From NCBI GenBank assembly GCA_028023455.1, contig JAQFVV010012489.1, positions 1,985,881 to 2,049,880 of the forward strand: a stretch of DNA of 64,000 nt, in the 5' to 3' direction. This DNA comes from Epiperipatus broadwayi (Eukaryota; Onychophora; Udeonychophora; Euonychophora; Peripatidae). A program made the position numbers and the translations under genes. The notes beneath the pieces were generated by a model. That model made no database searches. It was not told the DNA's origin and worked only from the letters and a program-made list of their open reading frames with translations. Shown one piece after another: positions 1-12,535 of this stretch (positions are counted from its first letter, which is position 1; the number at the start of each line of letters is the position of its first letter).

Positions 1-1630
1 TATTTTTTTTCTTTTAATCACTCCAGTATCAAACCTACATCAGATGTTATTGTCTGTTTAACTATAAACTGTTTCAAAACTATCATAAAAATGAAAAATA
101 GAATCAAAACTATATTACATCATGCACTCTAACAGATCAATAATAAAAGTTACTTTTGTTATCAGGCAATATAGCAAAATTATAGTGAGGAAAATTTATA
201 AATTTCCCACGTTTATCATACTGTTCTCTCGCTCTCTCATTAATGGAAACAACTTGTTTTTAGGTCACTTTACATAAAATAAATTGAATTTTATTTGTTT
301 GTTTTTTGAAAATCTAATAATACATTTTGAATATTTCTTTTTACTGCGCAAACAATGTACACTCCTATACTTGCAGCTTATGCGATGTTCTAAGAATTAC
401 ATAAAGTGCTCATTGCATTTGAAAAAAAAACAAATTATACATAACTTTCAGATACGAATTCTAAACCCTTTGTTTTATTTTAGTTCTGTTCTATTTTATT
501 CAATAGATAAAATATTCTTTTAAGATATAAATTTGGTTGAAGATTTCTCAAGATTTATAATCTTGGTTAGAATAAATTTATATATGAATGCGTGTGTGTG
601 CGTTTAACACACACAATACCTATTGATAATATGAATAACATAAACTTCAAAGGCTTTTTTATCTATAAGAGTTAAAACTAATTTCCTGAACTGAATATCA
701 GGAAATTTCAGATTTAAATAAATATTTTTGACAGATTAAATAAACTCTATATACGCAGGCAGAATACACATTTATTAATAAACCAATGTATAGAATATTA
801 CCAATTGTAACAGTTTTGACTTACATAAAATATATTAAAAAACATTCGGCCTATATAATATATTTAATATGTTGAATATGTCAGTAATATTTATTTAAAC
901 CTGTATACTTTCTGATATCAGAAACACTTTGCAACTTCTTTTATGGAAAAGATGTAGTTGGAATAAAATATAATGAAGAGCTGCAATAAGTCATGTTTTT
1001 GAAGTTTGAGAAACGATTAAAAGTCAGTATTATGAGATGTCAAATCAACAGAATTATCATGAGATACATGTGAGTAAATTTGTATTTCAAAGATTGATTA
1101 TCTTGCTTTATTTAGGTTACCTGTATAGTGATAGACTTGAGTATTAATATTTGTGAATGAAAGTTCAAGTTATTAGTTCTGGTGACTGAATATCACCCAG
1201 CCTCCAAAGCAATTAATCCTTATCATAGAAGATTATAATAGCAGACTTATGAGGTAAAGGTTTTTGGATAATAGCTCTAAATATCACTTTCTGCATTCAA
1301 AAGTCATATGACTTCCCAGAAAACTAACCATTTGACTATTGTAAAGCTCATATTTAACTTAATGATTTTCTTTAACTTTATCCTTTAATTCTGCAATTAT
1401 AATGCTTATATCCATTTGCAAGTAGTGGGTAATGAGTGATATAAGAGTAAAACATAATCAGCTAATAAACAGACTATAGGATTAAAAAATATATATAATC
1501 CTTTATTTTTTGATAGAATAATACTGTGATTATGTAATATAAAAATATAAGAGAACAAAAAAAATCAGTTAAGACAGTGCTAAGAATATTTACATTTAGC
1601 TGCCACATGTATGATTTATGAGTTTAAGTA
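1..1630. other. AT-rich DNA, nothing recognised
   Basis: No coding exon, repeat structure or RNA gene could be supported. The 79-codon open frame near 284-523 is low-complexity and unconvincing. Confidence 0.6.
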
Positions 1631-1633
1631 TAG

Positions 1634-1732
1634 TGTTGGTGGTCAAGTGGTCAGCACAGCTGCCTTACAAACAGGTGTCCTAGGTTAGCGAGCTCACTTC
1701 CCAGCTGATGCTATGACACATGAAAAAAAAGT
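1634..1732 (+). repeat. tRNA-derived SINE
   Basis: An A-box-like TGGTCAAGTGGTCAGCAC (about 1640-1657) and a degenerate B box GGTTAGCGAGCTC (1683-1695) are followed by CTGATGCTATGACACATG and an A run. The tail CGATGCTATGACATAT plus A run recurs in the SINE at 27.6 kb, so both belong to one family. It is transcribed by RNA polymerase III and moved by LINEs. Confidence 0.7.
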
Positions 1733-1739
1733 ATGGAAT

Positions 1740-4210
1740 AAAGAAAGAAATTTTGTAATAGTAAAAGAAGTCTTAAGTTAATTTTTTTTTCAGAGTGATT
1801 TAAATATCCATCAATAAATGGATATTGTTTCTTAAAGGTAAAGTAAGAAAGAAAAGCCATAAAATCCCACAAAATGCTTTTTAAATAGTATCATACTCAC
1901 AATATTTTACTTTTCTGAGCAGAAATTTTTTCCAATAGTCTATTAGCCAGTTGTCAGTTGAAAAAAAATCCTGGAAAAGTTTGATGCTGCAATAGAATGA
2001 TAGACTTCAAAGCTAAAGATCTGAGTATTAAAGTTTAGCAGGTCATTTCCAGTGCTCTAACATTATATCAACTTCCAAGCAATTTAAGTTTGTAACTGGA
2101 GAATAAGATTCATGGCTTTTCTTATGATATGTAGAATGTGCAAGTGATAATCACTTTTAAAATATTTCAGAAAAATAATGAAATTATTACTTGTACAGGG
2201 AGGGAGGACATATATTGTTCAACTATCAAAGATAAAACTCAATTTAGAAACTTTTAGCTTTAAAGTATGTCACTCTCCTACTAAGCTAAATCATATAAAG
2301 ACAAAAAATTACTAGTCTACAAGATTGAGAATTTTCATCCATATATAAAATTAGTCTAATATTTTATAATTTAAGTGGTAAAAAGAGAACTAGTGTATGT
2401 TTAAAAGCATTAATCAATTTACATTATAAGTGTGTGTTTACTAACAATTCAATTTTAAAAACAAGCATAAAATTTAAACATTAATGAGACTTAATGTAAA
2501 ATATTACAGTCATAATCTTGGTATCCATAAAAATAAAATGTCTACTACACAAATAATAACAACTGTACCACATTACAGTCCTATTTTGTTTTAAAATCAT
2601 TGTATTGATACTCATAGTCATCAACACATATTAATCTGAAAATAATATTCATTAGTTATTAAAACCAACAAGTATTCATTTAATTAGATTGTTTGTTTAG
2701 GGTATGATTACCTGAAAAATAAATTTTAACTTTCCTGGCAGTCATAAAATGCTTATAACATAATGATTAACAGATCTGCCTACCAATTTAATTATAATGT
2801 GGATATTTTTAAGATTTGAAGCAACTATGGGATTTATTTCTTAGCTAGTCAACTGAGATCATTAGCCATAATTATGCTAACTATTATATGTAGATGCCCT
2901 TTATATATGTATGGGTGTATGTATGTAAGCATATGCTTAAGTATGTGCATATTTAATAATTGTTATTATTATTACTACTACTACTATTATTATTGCTTAA
3001 CAAATGAAGAAATAGATATATCTTAAAAAATTGCAGTTCATAAAAATTTACAAGTTTATATTATTGCTTTCTTTTATATGAAAAATAAAACAAAACAAAT
3101 AACAACCTTGAAAAAAAAATAAGGAAACTAAGTCTAATTAAAATACATGATAGACTGATAAATATAAGTATGACGTTAGTCAAAAATTCATTTCTATTTT
3201 AGGGATGTACAGAGAATAGAAAAGGAAAATATAATATAATTTTCATGGTAAAAGTTAAAATTTTATCCAAGTATAATACAGTAAAGAATCAAATTTTGAA
3301 TTAAAAAATGGGATATAATAAATACTTAAGTCTACAAATTTAAAGTAAATTTATGGATATAATTGACAAAATTTAAAGAAACTGGTCTAAAATATTAAAT
3401 CTGCTCTTGTTTAATGAAATCATTGTGGATACTATTTCCCATATTAATAGAACTAATCAATTAAATCACTGGCAGATTTACTATTAAGATGCAATATGAA
3501 AGAAAAATACCTTGTTGAAATTATTAAATTGAATAAATATTTGTCAAAATGATCAATAATACAGATTTTCAGACAGGATTAATTGTAAAACAATATCCTC
3601 TAAAAGAATAAAAGTGAAACAAAAAATGCAGCTAAATCAAAAACTCTCGATAATTGTACTGACAAAAAAAATCCATATTGATAAGATTTTTTTGATAAAC
3701 AAAGTCAATACATCGGATTAAAAATGTGGATAATAATTTTAAAATAATTTTTTTCCAAAATTTTAGATGTTCCTATAATACAAATGAAAAGATTTAATGT
3801 CATGCAAAATATTGACAATGTTTAATTTTGAAATACTGATAGCTTTACAAAAAGATTTATGAAAAGAATGAAAATAAAATCTGTTTTATTTTTACAAAGT
3901 ATGAAATTAGTTTTATAAAAAAGCAAATACAAATAATAAAAATTATAAGAGAATTTATCAAATTATTAATAATAAAATTTAATTATTTTACCAGTGACCA
4001 TGGCAACAATAAAAATGTGTTTTAGTAAATTAAAAGTTACTGAAAAAATTCATATAAAATTCAATATAGCAAGTGTTTAAATTATCTACCTTTAAAGACA
4101 ATTAAAATAGAAGGTAAAAATTGCGCATGACAAAGAAAATGAAAAGTTTCATAGCTGTAAAAGAAAAATATGAATATGTGAACTTTTAATTTAGTAAATA
4201 TTTATCATTC
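1740..4210. other. AT-rich DNA, nothing recognised
   Basis: Only short simple repeats are visible (for example ATT/ACT runs near 2958-2994). No frame or inverted repeat could be supported. Confidence 0.55.
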
Positions 4211-4214
4211 TACA

Positions 4215-4280
4215 TTACATGATCACCTTTTCTTATACTAGCACATAACTGTATGGAGAGTTTTGCCTATTTATCACTCT
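4215..4280 (-). repeat. Terminal fragment of the hammerhead-bearing repeat family
   Basis: The stretch contains ATGATCACCTTTTCTTATAC, ACTAGCACATAA and CTGTATGGAGAGTTTTGCC. These match the end of the 456-bp units read in the opposite direction, with the middle deleted. No hammerhead core is retained. Confidence 0.6.
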
Positions 4281-4826
4281 GTTTAATTCAAATACTGGCT
4301 TTAAATTTTGGTCCCAAAAATATATATATATATATTAATTTTATATAATTATTTGATTATTTTTGCAATTCATTTAACTTTTTTTTTTTTTCATTTTTTA
4401 GACGATCTTATATTTTGCTTATAAGCAAATACTTATTTATAATTCTTATAAATTTTAAAATTGGCAATTTAAAATTTTTGTTTCAATTTTTATTTTGTTA
4501 TGAATGACTTAATTATTATTGGAGGCATTTGGTCATGTTATATTTAAAGTGATAAAATTTGCAGTTGAGTCACTATTTTTATTATTTCTCTATCTCTAAG
4601 AACACAGTGAATTTGTCTTCTTAGTTTTTTTTAATAAAGTCAAAACTCATTCTTTTTGATATATCATATAAACATTGTTTGACCAACTTAACTTTTCTCC
4701 AAATTGACACTCATAATTTTCATCATTTTTGAAACCATTAGCTTTTCAAAGTAATTGTATAATTCTCCTAAGATATTTTATATTTTATTTAAAAATAAAC
4801 TGTATTATTAAAAATATTTTATTAAT

Positions 4827-5214
4827 CAAATTATTATAATATTAAATAGTGCTATCACACTTATAATGTAAAGCTGTATAATTAATATCAATTAGTCAAT
4901 TAAAATGGCTGAGTGCTTTTGAGAAACTTTACTTCTCATAATCATAGCCAGTTAAGCGTAAGGTAAAGGAGGCTTACTTCATAGCAGAGGACTCCTTCAC
5001 CATTAATCGTAAAGAAGCATGTTTTGTTATATCAAAAAGATGGTCTAATTGTCTCATTTGCATAGAGTTTGCATATTATACTGATAGAATGATTTCAACG
5101 AATGAGTCAGAACTGGCTATGATTCTGAGAAGTACAGTTTCTCGAAAGTGCTATATTAATTATACAGTATTATATTATAAGTGTGATAGCACTATTTAAT
5201 ATTATCATAATTTG
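4827..5214. mobile_element. MITE with long terminal inverted repeats
   Basis: The ends CAAATTATTATAATATTAAA and its near-complement (ending at 5214) open into inverted arms of over 100 bp. These include TAGTGCTATCACACTTATAA and a second conserved block, GAGAAACTTTACTTCTCA with CATAGCCAG. The internal loop is about 150 bp and non-coding. It is a non-autonomous DNA transposon; the superfamily is unclear. Confidence 0.8.
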
Positions 5215-5378
5215 GACAAGCATAAAGTCATAAATCTACAAGTTATTATATATTAGTCAAAGTAAATACATTTTTGTTAAAAAAAAAAAATTCTTGCATT
5301 TATAAAAAAAAATTAAAACAAAAAAAACAGCACACACAAATATACAAAATTTTTAAAATACTAAATATAAGTAGAATA

Positions 5379-5460
5379 ATCTCATGGTATAGTGGTTAGC
5401 TCATTTATCTTGAAATAAAGTTAGGATTTTTCTTTCAAATATCCAGTCCACAATCTCCAG
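5379..5460 (+). repeat. Degenerate tRNA-like sequence or SINE
   Basis: TCTCATGGTATAGTGGTTAG is close to the 5' half of a tRNA-Glu-type gene including the A box. A weak B box, TCTTTCAAATATCC, follows at about 5431-5444. It does not fold into a full tRNA, so it is a pseudogene or a SINE head. Confidence 0.5.
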
Positions 5461-5469
5461 CTTACCATT

Positions 5470-7020
5470 TAGTAATAGTTAGGAAATGGGTATTATTATA
5501 TACAGGATTAATTAAGATCCAAAATAAGTTTGATTATATGAGGGTCAATGTATTATGTATATAAATAAAAATTTTATTATTAATGGAAGAATGATCATAT
5601 TTCTATGAACTGGATTCATGATTATTTTTATAATTTTATATAACAAAATAATTTTGAATTATGGTCTTAAATAATTCATATGTGAATGTTAAAGTTATAA
5701 GATGATTGTTAAATACACAATACTTAATTTTTTTTCTAACTAATATTTTAAGTGAATCACCAACTCTGATTTTTTTTTTTTTTTTTTTGGCATTTTAAAA
5801 TGCATAGCTTTGAAAATATATGGAAATATCTATTAATAAATTTATTAAGTTTGTACCTGTCATTTGCTATAAATAATGATTAAAATTGATTACTTTAGTA
5901 AAATATCAACTTATTCAAATCCAAACTAAATTTAAAAAAATATATATTTAAGTGGTATAAAGTGCAATGATTTGGAGGCAAGAAGTCTTGATAAACAGCA
6001 TTTTTATGTTCCATACCAATAGCTTTAATACATTATTTATTTTGTTTGCATTGCAAATTTCAAATGTAAAGTAAAAAATAATCTTAAAATGGAAAAAAAA
6101 AAGACACCCAGAAAATTTTAAATTGAATTTTTAAAAAAATAAATAAAAAATAAATAAATAAACAGGTTAAAAATATAATTTCAAAAAAAAAAAACCATAT
6201 ACTAACTAAATACACCTGAAAATTCAAAGTTTGAAAAATTTATAAAACCATTGTCAGAAACAAATAATAAATCACATATACTTGTATAGATAGAATTGTA
6301 AAAAATAAAAAATATTTTAAATATATATTGTTTATTGTAAGCTTTTTTTTTTTTTAAAAAAAAGTTTAAACTATAATATAAGCAATTTTAATTTAAAAAT
6401 AGATAATAAATAAAGTTTCGAAAATTATTTGGAAAAAAAAAATAATAATAATAATAAAAAGATAAGAGGATAAAAAAAAATAATAGAAAAATTTCCATGT
6501 AGTTTTATAAGTACAGGTATATCCTAATTTACATAAATAATCTACCTCACAACATTTGTGTAACCTAATTTATGCATAAGATTGAAAAAAAAATCTTTAT
6601 TTTGGTGATGGACTAACATACACATTTTTGAATGATTATAAGTGTCATTATATTGAAAACATTTTTATAAAGTTTATATTTAAGTAATAAATAGGCTAAC
6701 ATTATTTCTAATAGATTTTTTTTAAATATATATATTGTAACAAGATTAAAGGAGTTCAAATAACTATTACCATATCTGAGTTGTCTACAATATATAAGAT
6801 CACAATATTTAAAATAATGTTGGATTTCTCAAGATATCCCACTATCAATAATTATAAGCAAATTATTAATAACAAGTATTATAACTCAGGTATATGGAAA
6901 TCACGTGAGGTGAGTACACTAGTAATTCAATAAAATATAACTCAGCTATACAGACAGTAAATCTTATCCACTTTCATTTCTTGGTTTGATGTTAAGTGCA
7001 TGTTTAAACAACTACTAAGT
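5470..7020. other. AT-rich DNA with homopolymer runs
   Basis: Frequent A and T runs (5771-5788, 6344-6362) and an AATAAT stretch near 6441. No gene-like signal. Confidence 0.55.
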
Positions 7021-7024
7021 GAAT

Positions 7025-7125
7025 ATGGTCTAGCAGGGCACCACTAGATTATCTGAATCTAGACACAGTTATATCTAATAACCTTTCACATGTACCGGGT
7101 TTGAATCCCCTTTGGTACTTTATTT
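7025..7125 (+). repeat. Possible tRNA-derived SINE
   Basis: A strong B box CGGGTTTGAATCCCC lies at 7095-7109, with only a weak A-box match (TCTAGCAGGGCACC) upstream. The spacing of about 60 bp is longer than in a tRNA, as in SINE heads. Confidence 0.45.
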
Positions 7126-8190
7126 CTAATAAAAATGGGAGATTTTGCTTTTTGAGCCATATCACCATATGCACTAATATTTAGGTAAAAGTAAAACATC
7201 TTTAAACCAAAGTGGAGTATATTAGACATAAATCATTTCTTAGATCTTAGCATAACAAATGTGTTTCAATATTTTTATAAGTTTACTAGCTCAGATTATG
7301 TATAACTAATTTAGGATGGCAATTCACTCATCCTTGCATGAAATAGATGACAGGATGTGGTTATAATAATACTAAAAAATCACTAAATATTATGAAATTA
7401 ATATTTATTTATGGCCTTTAAACATTTAAACAGCTCGTTAATTAAAACATTGATGACGATGGTGATGATGATAACAATAACGATAAGGGCAATGGTTTCA
7501 TAGGACTAAGCCTAAACATAAAACTAATTTTATAAAGAAATTCATAATTATTGCTTAATTTTAGCATATTTACTTATATCTTAAATAACTGATATTCAAC
7601 CACTGATAATGATGAATGATCACACTTAACAAAGACTACACTTAATGAAATATATATGCCTTGTTTAGTAAAACAAACTAATATTTATTACTGCATATCT
7701 AACATATACATAAAAATTTCTAGAGAAACATGAAAATTGACATGAATAATAATAATGATAATATCACATGATCACATTTCGATGAGTAGGCATTAGATAG
7801 GGATTTTATGCACAAGCCTTCTGGCATCCATTGATTACTCTGTTTAGCACAGGTGGCAATACTGTATGGAGAGTTTTGCTCTGTTTATCAACAATTAATG
7901 TGCTAGTATAGGAAATGTGATCATGTGATGCTTAGTGGTTTAACACCAATCCTGCCTAATAGGATAGTGGTGGCTATGGTTGTAAAAGAGCCAAAGACAC
8001 CAAAACGTATGGGTGTTGAACTGAGTTCAGACCCATATGACTATATAAGCTATTGAGCTTAGATTGAAAATATTTTTTTGTGTTTTCCAATTTCATTCTC
8101 ATAGTTTTGTAGTTAAGTAGAGATAAAAGGTGGTTGCTAGAGGGTTGCATTAGATCCTAAGATCTAGATGCAGTGCTCTCAGATCCAAAG

Positions 8191-8235
8191 CTCCTCACTG
8201 ACGAAGGCCACAAGCCAGAAACTAGTCTGGGGATA
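8191..8235 (+). ncRNA. Hammerhead-ribozyme-like motif, tandem copy 1
   Basis: The strand carries the whole hammerhead core in order. Stem I 5' side is TCCTCA (8192-8197), then CTGACGA (8198-8204, fitting CUGANGA), then stem II GGC/GCC (8206-8208 with 8214-8216) with a CACAA loop. GAAA (8218-8221) follows, then a minimal stem III of A8221-C8222 pairing with G8225-T8226. The cleavage triplet is GTC, with cleavage expected after C8227. TGGGGA (8228-8233) closes a six-pair stem I including one G-U. The pair at the base of stem II is an A-A mismatch. Very short helix III hammerheads are known from schistosome Sm-alpha, newt satellite, Penelope-like elements and animal retrozymes. Activity is not shown. 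Confidence 0.6.
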
Positions 8236-8646
8236 TTAGATGAGTAGGCATTAGATAGGGATTTTATGCACAAGCCTTCTGGCATCAATTGATTACTCTG
8301 TTTAGCACAGGTGGCAATACTGTATGGAGAGTTTTGCTCTGTTTATCAACAATTAATGTGCTAGTATAGGACATGTGATCATGTGATGCTTAGTGGTTTA
8401 ACACCAATCCTGCCTAATAGGATAGTGGTGGTTATGGTTGTAAAAGAGCCAAAGACACCAAAACGTATGGGTGCTGAACTGAGTTCAGACCCATATGACT
8501 ATATAAGCTATTGAGCTTAGATTGAAAATATTTTTTGTGTTTTCAATTTCATTCTCATAGTTTTGTAGTTAAGTAGAGATAAAAGGTGGTTGCTAGAGCG
8601 TTGCATTAGATCCTAAGATCTAGATGCAGTGCTCTCAGATCCAAAG

Positions 8647-8691
8647 CTCCTCACTGACGAAGGCCACAAGCCAGAAACTAGTCTGGGGATA
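8647..8691 (+). ncRNA. Hammerhead-ribozyme-like motif, tandem copy 2
   Basis: This has the same architecture as the copy 456 bp upstream. CTGACGA is at 8654-8660, GAAA at 8674-8677 and triplet GTC at 8681-8683, with the stem I strands TCCTCA (8648-8653) and TGGGGA (8684-8689) intact. Cleavage at both copies would release a 456-nt RNA, the arrangement used by retrozymes and by hammerhead-bearing satellites. Confidence 0.6.
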
Positions 8692-8819
8692 TTGGATGAG
8701 TAGGCATTAGATAGGGATTTTATGCACAAGCCTTCTGGCATCCATTGATTACTCTGTTTAGCACAGGTGGCAATACTGTATGGAGAGTTTTGCTCTGTTT
8801 ATCAATAATGATAATAATT

Positions 8820-10400
8820 GATTATATAACAATCCTCAGATTAATTTCAAGTTCTTCCCCCTTTCCCTTCAAATGTATATTGTATTAAGTTAGATATCAC
8901 ATTGACCATGATTTTCACTCCATGAGAAAAGTATTTCAAGAAAAAAAAATATTATCTGCTCATTAGCACACATACTTTATAAATCTAACATGTAAGTAGA
9001 ATGTTAAAAAAAAATGTTAATAGAAATTAGAAAAATCAAGTTCTTAGAAAAGAGTTTTAAATCATTATCTCCCCCTCCTTTCTAAGCACTGAAATCTATA
9101 CTTTCTCAAGACAAAATAATTTAATATTTTAACACCACCTATTATTTCACATTCACTCGCAATTATACACATATAAAATATTACTATGTATGTGCGTGTT
9201 TTATCCCAAAATAATAAATTAGTTAAAACTAAAATCATAATACCATAAAAAAAAATATATTACACATTAATATTTCATAACTGTAAAATTAATAAACAAA
9301 TAAATTTTGATACATTCAAAATCATTTATGTAGTTCAAAGCTATTATTATTAAGACATTCTTGGTTTCCATCGATCTGAATTGTCTTTAAAAGTTCTTTA
9401 AATAAAATATGTCACTTTAAATAAAATGTCACTTTATTACTAAATTTTTATTAATACTCTGATTGCATAAAGAAAATAGATATAAAAGTCATATTACCAA
9501 TCCAAGGGTTCACTTGTCTTGTATACTGTCTATACTTGGCAGCAACAATTTCCATGAAATTTGGAACAATCACTTTCTTGAAGTATATAATTATTTGAGG
9601 ATGAGGATCCTATTGAGGTTATTTGCTTTAGTGGATAATTTGGAAATCATTATATCATTTTTTCTTCTCTTCCTGTCAAGCATTATTCTTTTAGTGAATG
9701 AAATACAGCAGTTGTTGTCACATTATAAATTTTCTTGAGTTTAAAATCAGTTGTTGGAACAATTAATTGGACTTGATGATTAATATTTATCGGTAGATTA
9801 ATTCATTTTTCATCGAATGCAGGTGAATGCTTTCTTCCTTCTATTAAGAACATCTTATTTCTCTGGTCAGTTGAAAGGTGTAGAATATTATTTTAGACAA
9901 AACATCTTTTCTTTCCTATATGATGTGCAGCCTCCCAGATGGTCAGGCCAAGATAGTACATACATATAATTTTCCTAGCCAGTCATTTCTTATATTTTCA
10001 ACATTCAATTTAATACTGATCGTTTGCCCAAGGTCACTAGCTCATATAGTAGCAGAGATTTTAAACATTTATAAGTTTCAATAGATTTCTATTCTCAAAG
10101 TATATATTAAATATTTAGAACAATAAAATAAAAGAAGCCACTGCCAGTAATTAACACACAAATAGATTTTTATTAACGCACATTTAAAATTGAGGAATAA
10201 ATTTATTTTTAGGTTTTAACATTAATATTTTTTTTAAAATTTAATTTACTATTTTAAATAGATCGCACAGATGGATATTTAAATTATATTTTACTTTAGC
10301 ATGTTGAGCATAGATAGTCTACATAGATTTTTTTTTCACTTAAAAACTTATCAAAACATTCATTCAATCTCAGACTAAAAGTTTGTAGTCAACCCAATGC
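8820..10400. other. AT-rich DNA, nothing recognised
   Basis: The 91-codon open frame at 9463-9738 has no recognisable domain and no supporting splice or translation context; I do not call it a gene. Confidence 0.5.
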
Positions 10401-10740
10401 CTGCTTCCAGATATATAGTAGCAATCAATGCAATATGAAGATGCTAGCATAAAATCACACAGACAGAAATGTGCATCTGACAGCGTGATATTATTTGAAG
10501 GAAATGATCCGTGTCTAGAACAGGAAAGTGCATCTGTCAGACTAAGGAATCATGTATATATATATATATTTAAAGAGTGCTACGTATGGGGGAGAGCGGT
10601 CTTTCTGCCGACTTATAAATCCCTGTCCATAGAGCTAGAAGGGGTTAATGGTGCAACAGTATGACTGCCTCTTTGGGGTCATGCATTCAGGTGGGCACGT
10701 TGCCCTGTATGCTAAACACGCTTCACATTACATTAATATA
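10400..10740. other. GC-richer island of unknown nature
   Basis: This stretch stands out from AT-rich flanks, with GGGGGAGAGCGGTCTTTCTG and GGTGGGCACGTTGCCCTG. A 78-codon frame crosses it but is interrupted by a TA repeat and looks non-coding. It is probably an old repeat; no partner was found in the window. Confidence 0.3.
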
Positions 10741-11084
10741 AACATCTATATATCTCTCCATTAGCACTGACACAACCACGAAACAAATAGCCTGAAATTA
10801 AAATCCCTTAAATTAAACATAAACGAATTTAAACATAGTTATTAATCTTTATCCATGCAGCTATCTATACCCAACTTTAAATTTAATACATTTTAGTTAA
10901 AACATAATACACACACAAAAAAAAAATGAAATGGAAATGATTGCTTAAACATCTACATAAAAAATATCAATAATTGAATTTGCATTCTTTAAGTCAGATA
11001 AGAGTTCTTATTTTCAGTTATTAATTACTTGCAATTTTAGGAAAGTTCTTATTAGATAGACACAATAGTTCATACTTTACGGTT

Positions 11085-11240
11085 TTAATAGATTGAGAAG
11101 TCCATCTTCATGATCACTTTTGTAGATTTTGTCCTTCTTTGAAATGAAACTGCGACTTGCCATGCATTTGGCCAGGAACTGTCATCCAGAGGCCTCAGCT
11201 GGTTTGTCCGGAAAATTAAATTTATTGCAGACTTCCACAT
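11085..11240 (-). other. Small open frame in a GC-richer island, unknown
   Basis: A 51-codon frame starts MWKSAINLIFRTNQLRPLDD and continues SSWPNAWQVAVSFQRR. It begins at an ATG (11238-11240) preceded by TTGCAG and ends at TAA. Its composition differs sharply from the flanks, which suggests either a decayed coding fragment of a mobile element or a short exon. I recognise no family. Confidence 0.25.
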
Positions 11241-12256
11241 CGTGAAAATCTGCAATATAGCTAGTTATAACGATCTATTCATAGTCAGCTCTAAGATAAC
11301 AAGTATAATAATAATTTGGCTTTTATATTTTTATTAGTCTCTTATCATTAGATCTTGAGATTCAACGAGCAAGACGTCACTAATCCATTCGTGTTTCAGT
11401 TATGGTCCGTGCTGTCATTTTCGTGTTTGCATTGGTCATTTACTTCCTTTGTATTCTCTTATCTGACCATTTAATTTATTTTACATGCCTCACGAGGTAG
11501 TTTGCTTTTGAACAATCATTTAATTAATAAGACAATCATTTCCATTTTCTAAGACTATAGAAATCAACATTATTTCTATTTTTAAAATATCAATCTTTAT
11601 ATCTTTACTTTTTTACAAAAAAAATTACTTTCAAATATTTTTATTTTTTAAAAGTTTTTAAAGTTGTCCATCGTGCGATCTATATATACGTTAAACAGTT
11701 TTTAAATTAAGTTTTTTTTTCTTTTTAATAAATCAATTTTTATTTATGGTCTTTTATTTTAATTTTAAAATAATGTGACGGGATATTATATTCCGTTACA
11801 TATGTACAAAAAAATAATTTGACAGATTTAACCCTTCTATTACAAACTGTTGAATAAAAAAAAAAAATTAACAGATTTTCTCAATTTTCTTTCAATATTT
11901 AATAAATAAAAAATGTAAATTTCTGTATGTAATGTACACACATACTTCATTATTTCAAATCCTTCATAAACTAACATTAAATAATATAATTGCTAGCTTA
12001 GTAATTATAACCCTATTATTTAATTAAATCTGTAACTTTTAAATCCCAATTACAATTATAGAAAAGCAAAATAGAAGTATAGAATAAGATATTAGAATTG
12101 ATCAAGCATAGGTTAGTTTTAAAGAAAGTTAAAATGTTGAATATTTGAAATATAAAACAATTAAATAGCTTACACATACACTGCCTATACGTATGCGTTA
12201 TAACTTTGCTTTTTAACAGAAAATTTTAAATATTAAATGTGTGTGCTGCTCTTTTT

Positions 12257-12351
12257 GAGATTTATTAACACACAAACAAGTAAAGCATATAATTGCAGTC
12301 CCAAGAGATTTATTAACACACAAACAAGTAAAGCATATAATTGCTGTCCCA
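12257..12351. repeat. Tandem duplication of a 47-48 bp unit
   Basis: GAGATTTATTAACACACAAA and the sequence following it occur at 12257 and again at 12305, ending in AATTGCAGTCCC and AATTGCTGTCCC. Read on the minus strand each unit carries AATAAA. If the candidate polypurine tract is real, this would lie within the 3' LTR and could supply its polyadenylation signal. Confidence 0.75.
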
Positions 12352-12522
12352 CTCTCTTTCTGTCTAAAGCGTTTAAAATTTTGATCTGGTAGGGTTTGAA
12401 CTTGGAGGCCCTACAGCTTCTTTTATGGTTATATAAAAATGTGATGATGATTTTTGGTTTTACATTTCCTCACATGCACATTACTATAAATTTAGCTAGT
12501 GACTAAATTGTAATGGCACAAC

Positions 12523-12535
12523 TCCCCCCCCCTTC
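12523..12535 (-). promoter_or_regulatory. Candidate polypurine tract
   Basis: On the minus strand the sequence TGAAGGGGGGGGGAG is followed by TTGTGCC. It lies about 170 bp downstream of the integrase-like peptide, where an LTR element would have its plus-strand primer just before the 3' LTR. I could not find a matching 5' LTR, so this is tentative. Confidence 0.3.

Larger units (their letters stand above)
7764..8815 (+). repeat. Tandem array, period 456-458 bp, of the hammerhead-bearing family
   Basis: Units starting GATGAGTAGGCATTAGATAG begin at 7781, 8239 and 8695, so there are two full units and one partial. They are nearly identical to each other, which suggests recent duplication. Each full unit contains a short terminal-repeat-like block (to CTCTGTTTATCAA), the string CACATGATCACATTTC or its complement, a TATATAAGC box (about 8042 and 8500), and a hammerhead-like motif at its end. 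There is no long reading frame. The left edge at 7764 carries the inverse of the GAAATGTGATCATGTG string inside the unit. Head-to-tail units fit a retrozyme or the pseudo-LTR of a Penelope-like element; no Penelope reverse transcriptase is seen in the window. Confidence 0.85.

Noticed and set aside
1400-1450. Possible second cyclase exon: a THYP string on the minus strand near 1427
   Set aside because: Neighbouring residues do not fit the cyclase and there are no suitable splice sites; the match is chance.
8191-8300. An alternative helix III for the ribozyme using CTAGT with a later ACTAG or ATTAG
   Set aside because: That fold lacks the required U before the cleavage base in every copy; the short AC/GU helix with GUC satisfies all invariant positions.
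7764-8815. Reading the direct repeats as a CRISPR array
   Set aside because: The period is 456-458 bp with full-length unit identity and eukaryotic context; this is a tandem retroelement-type repeat.
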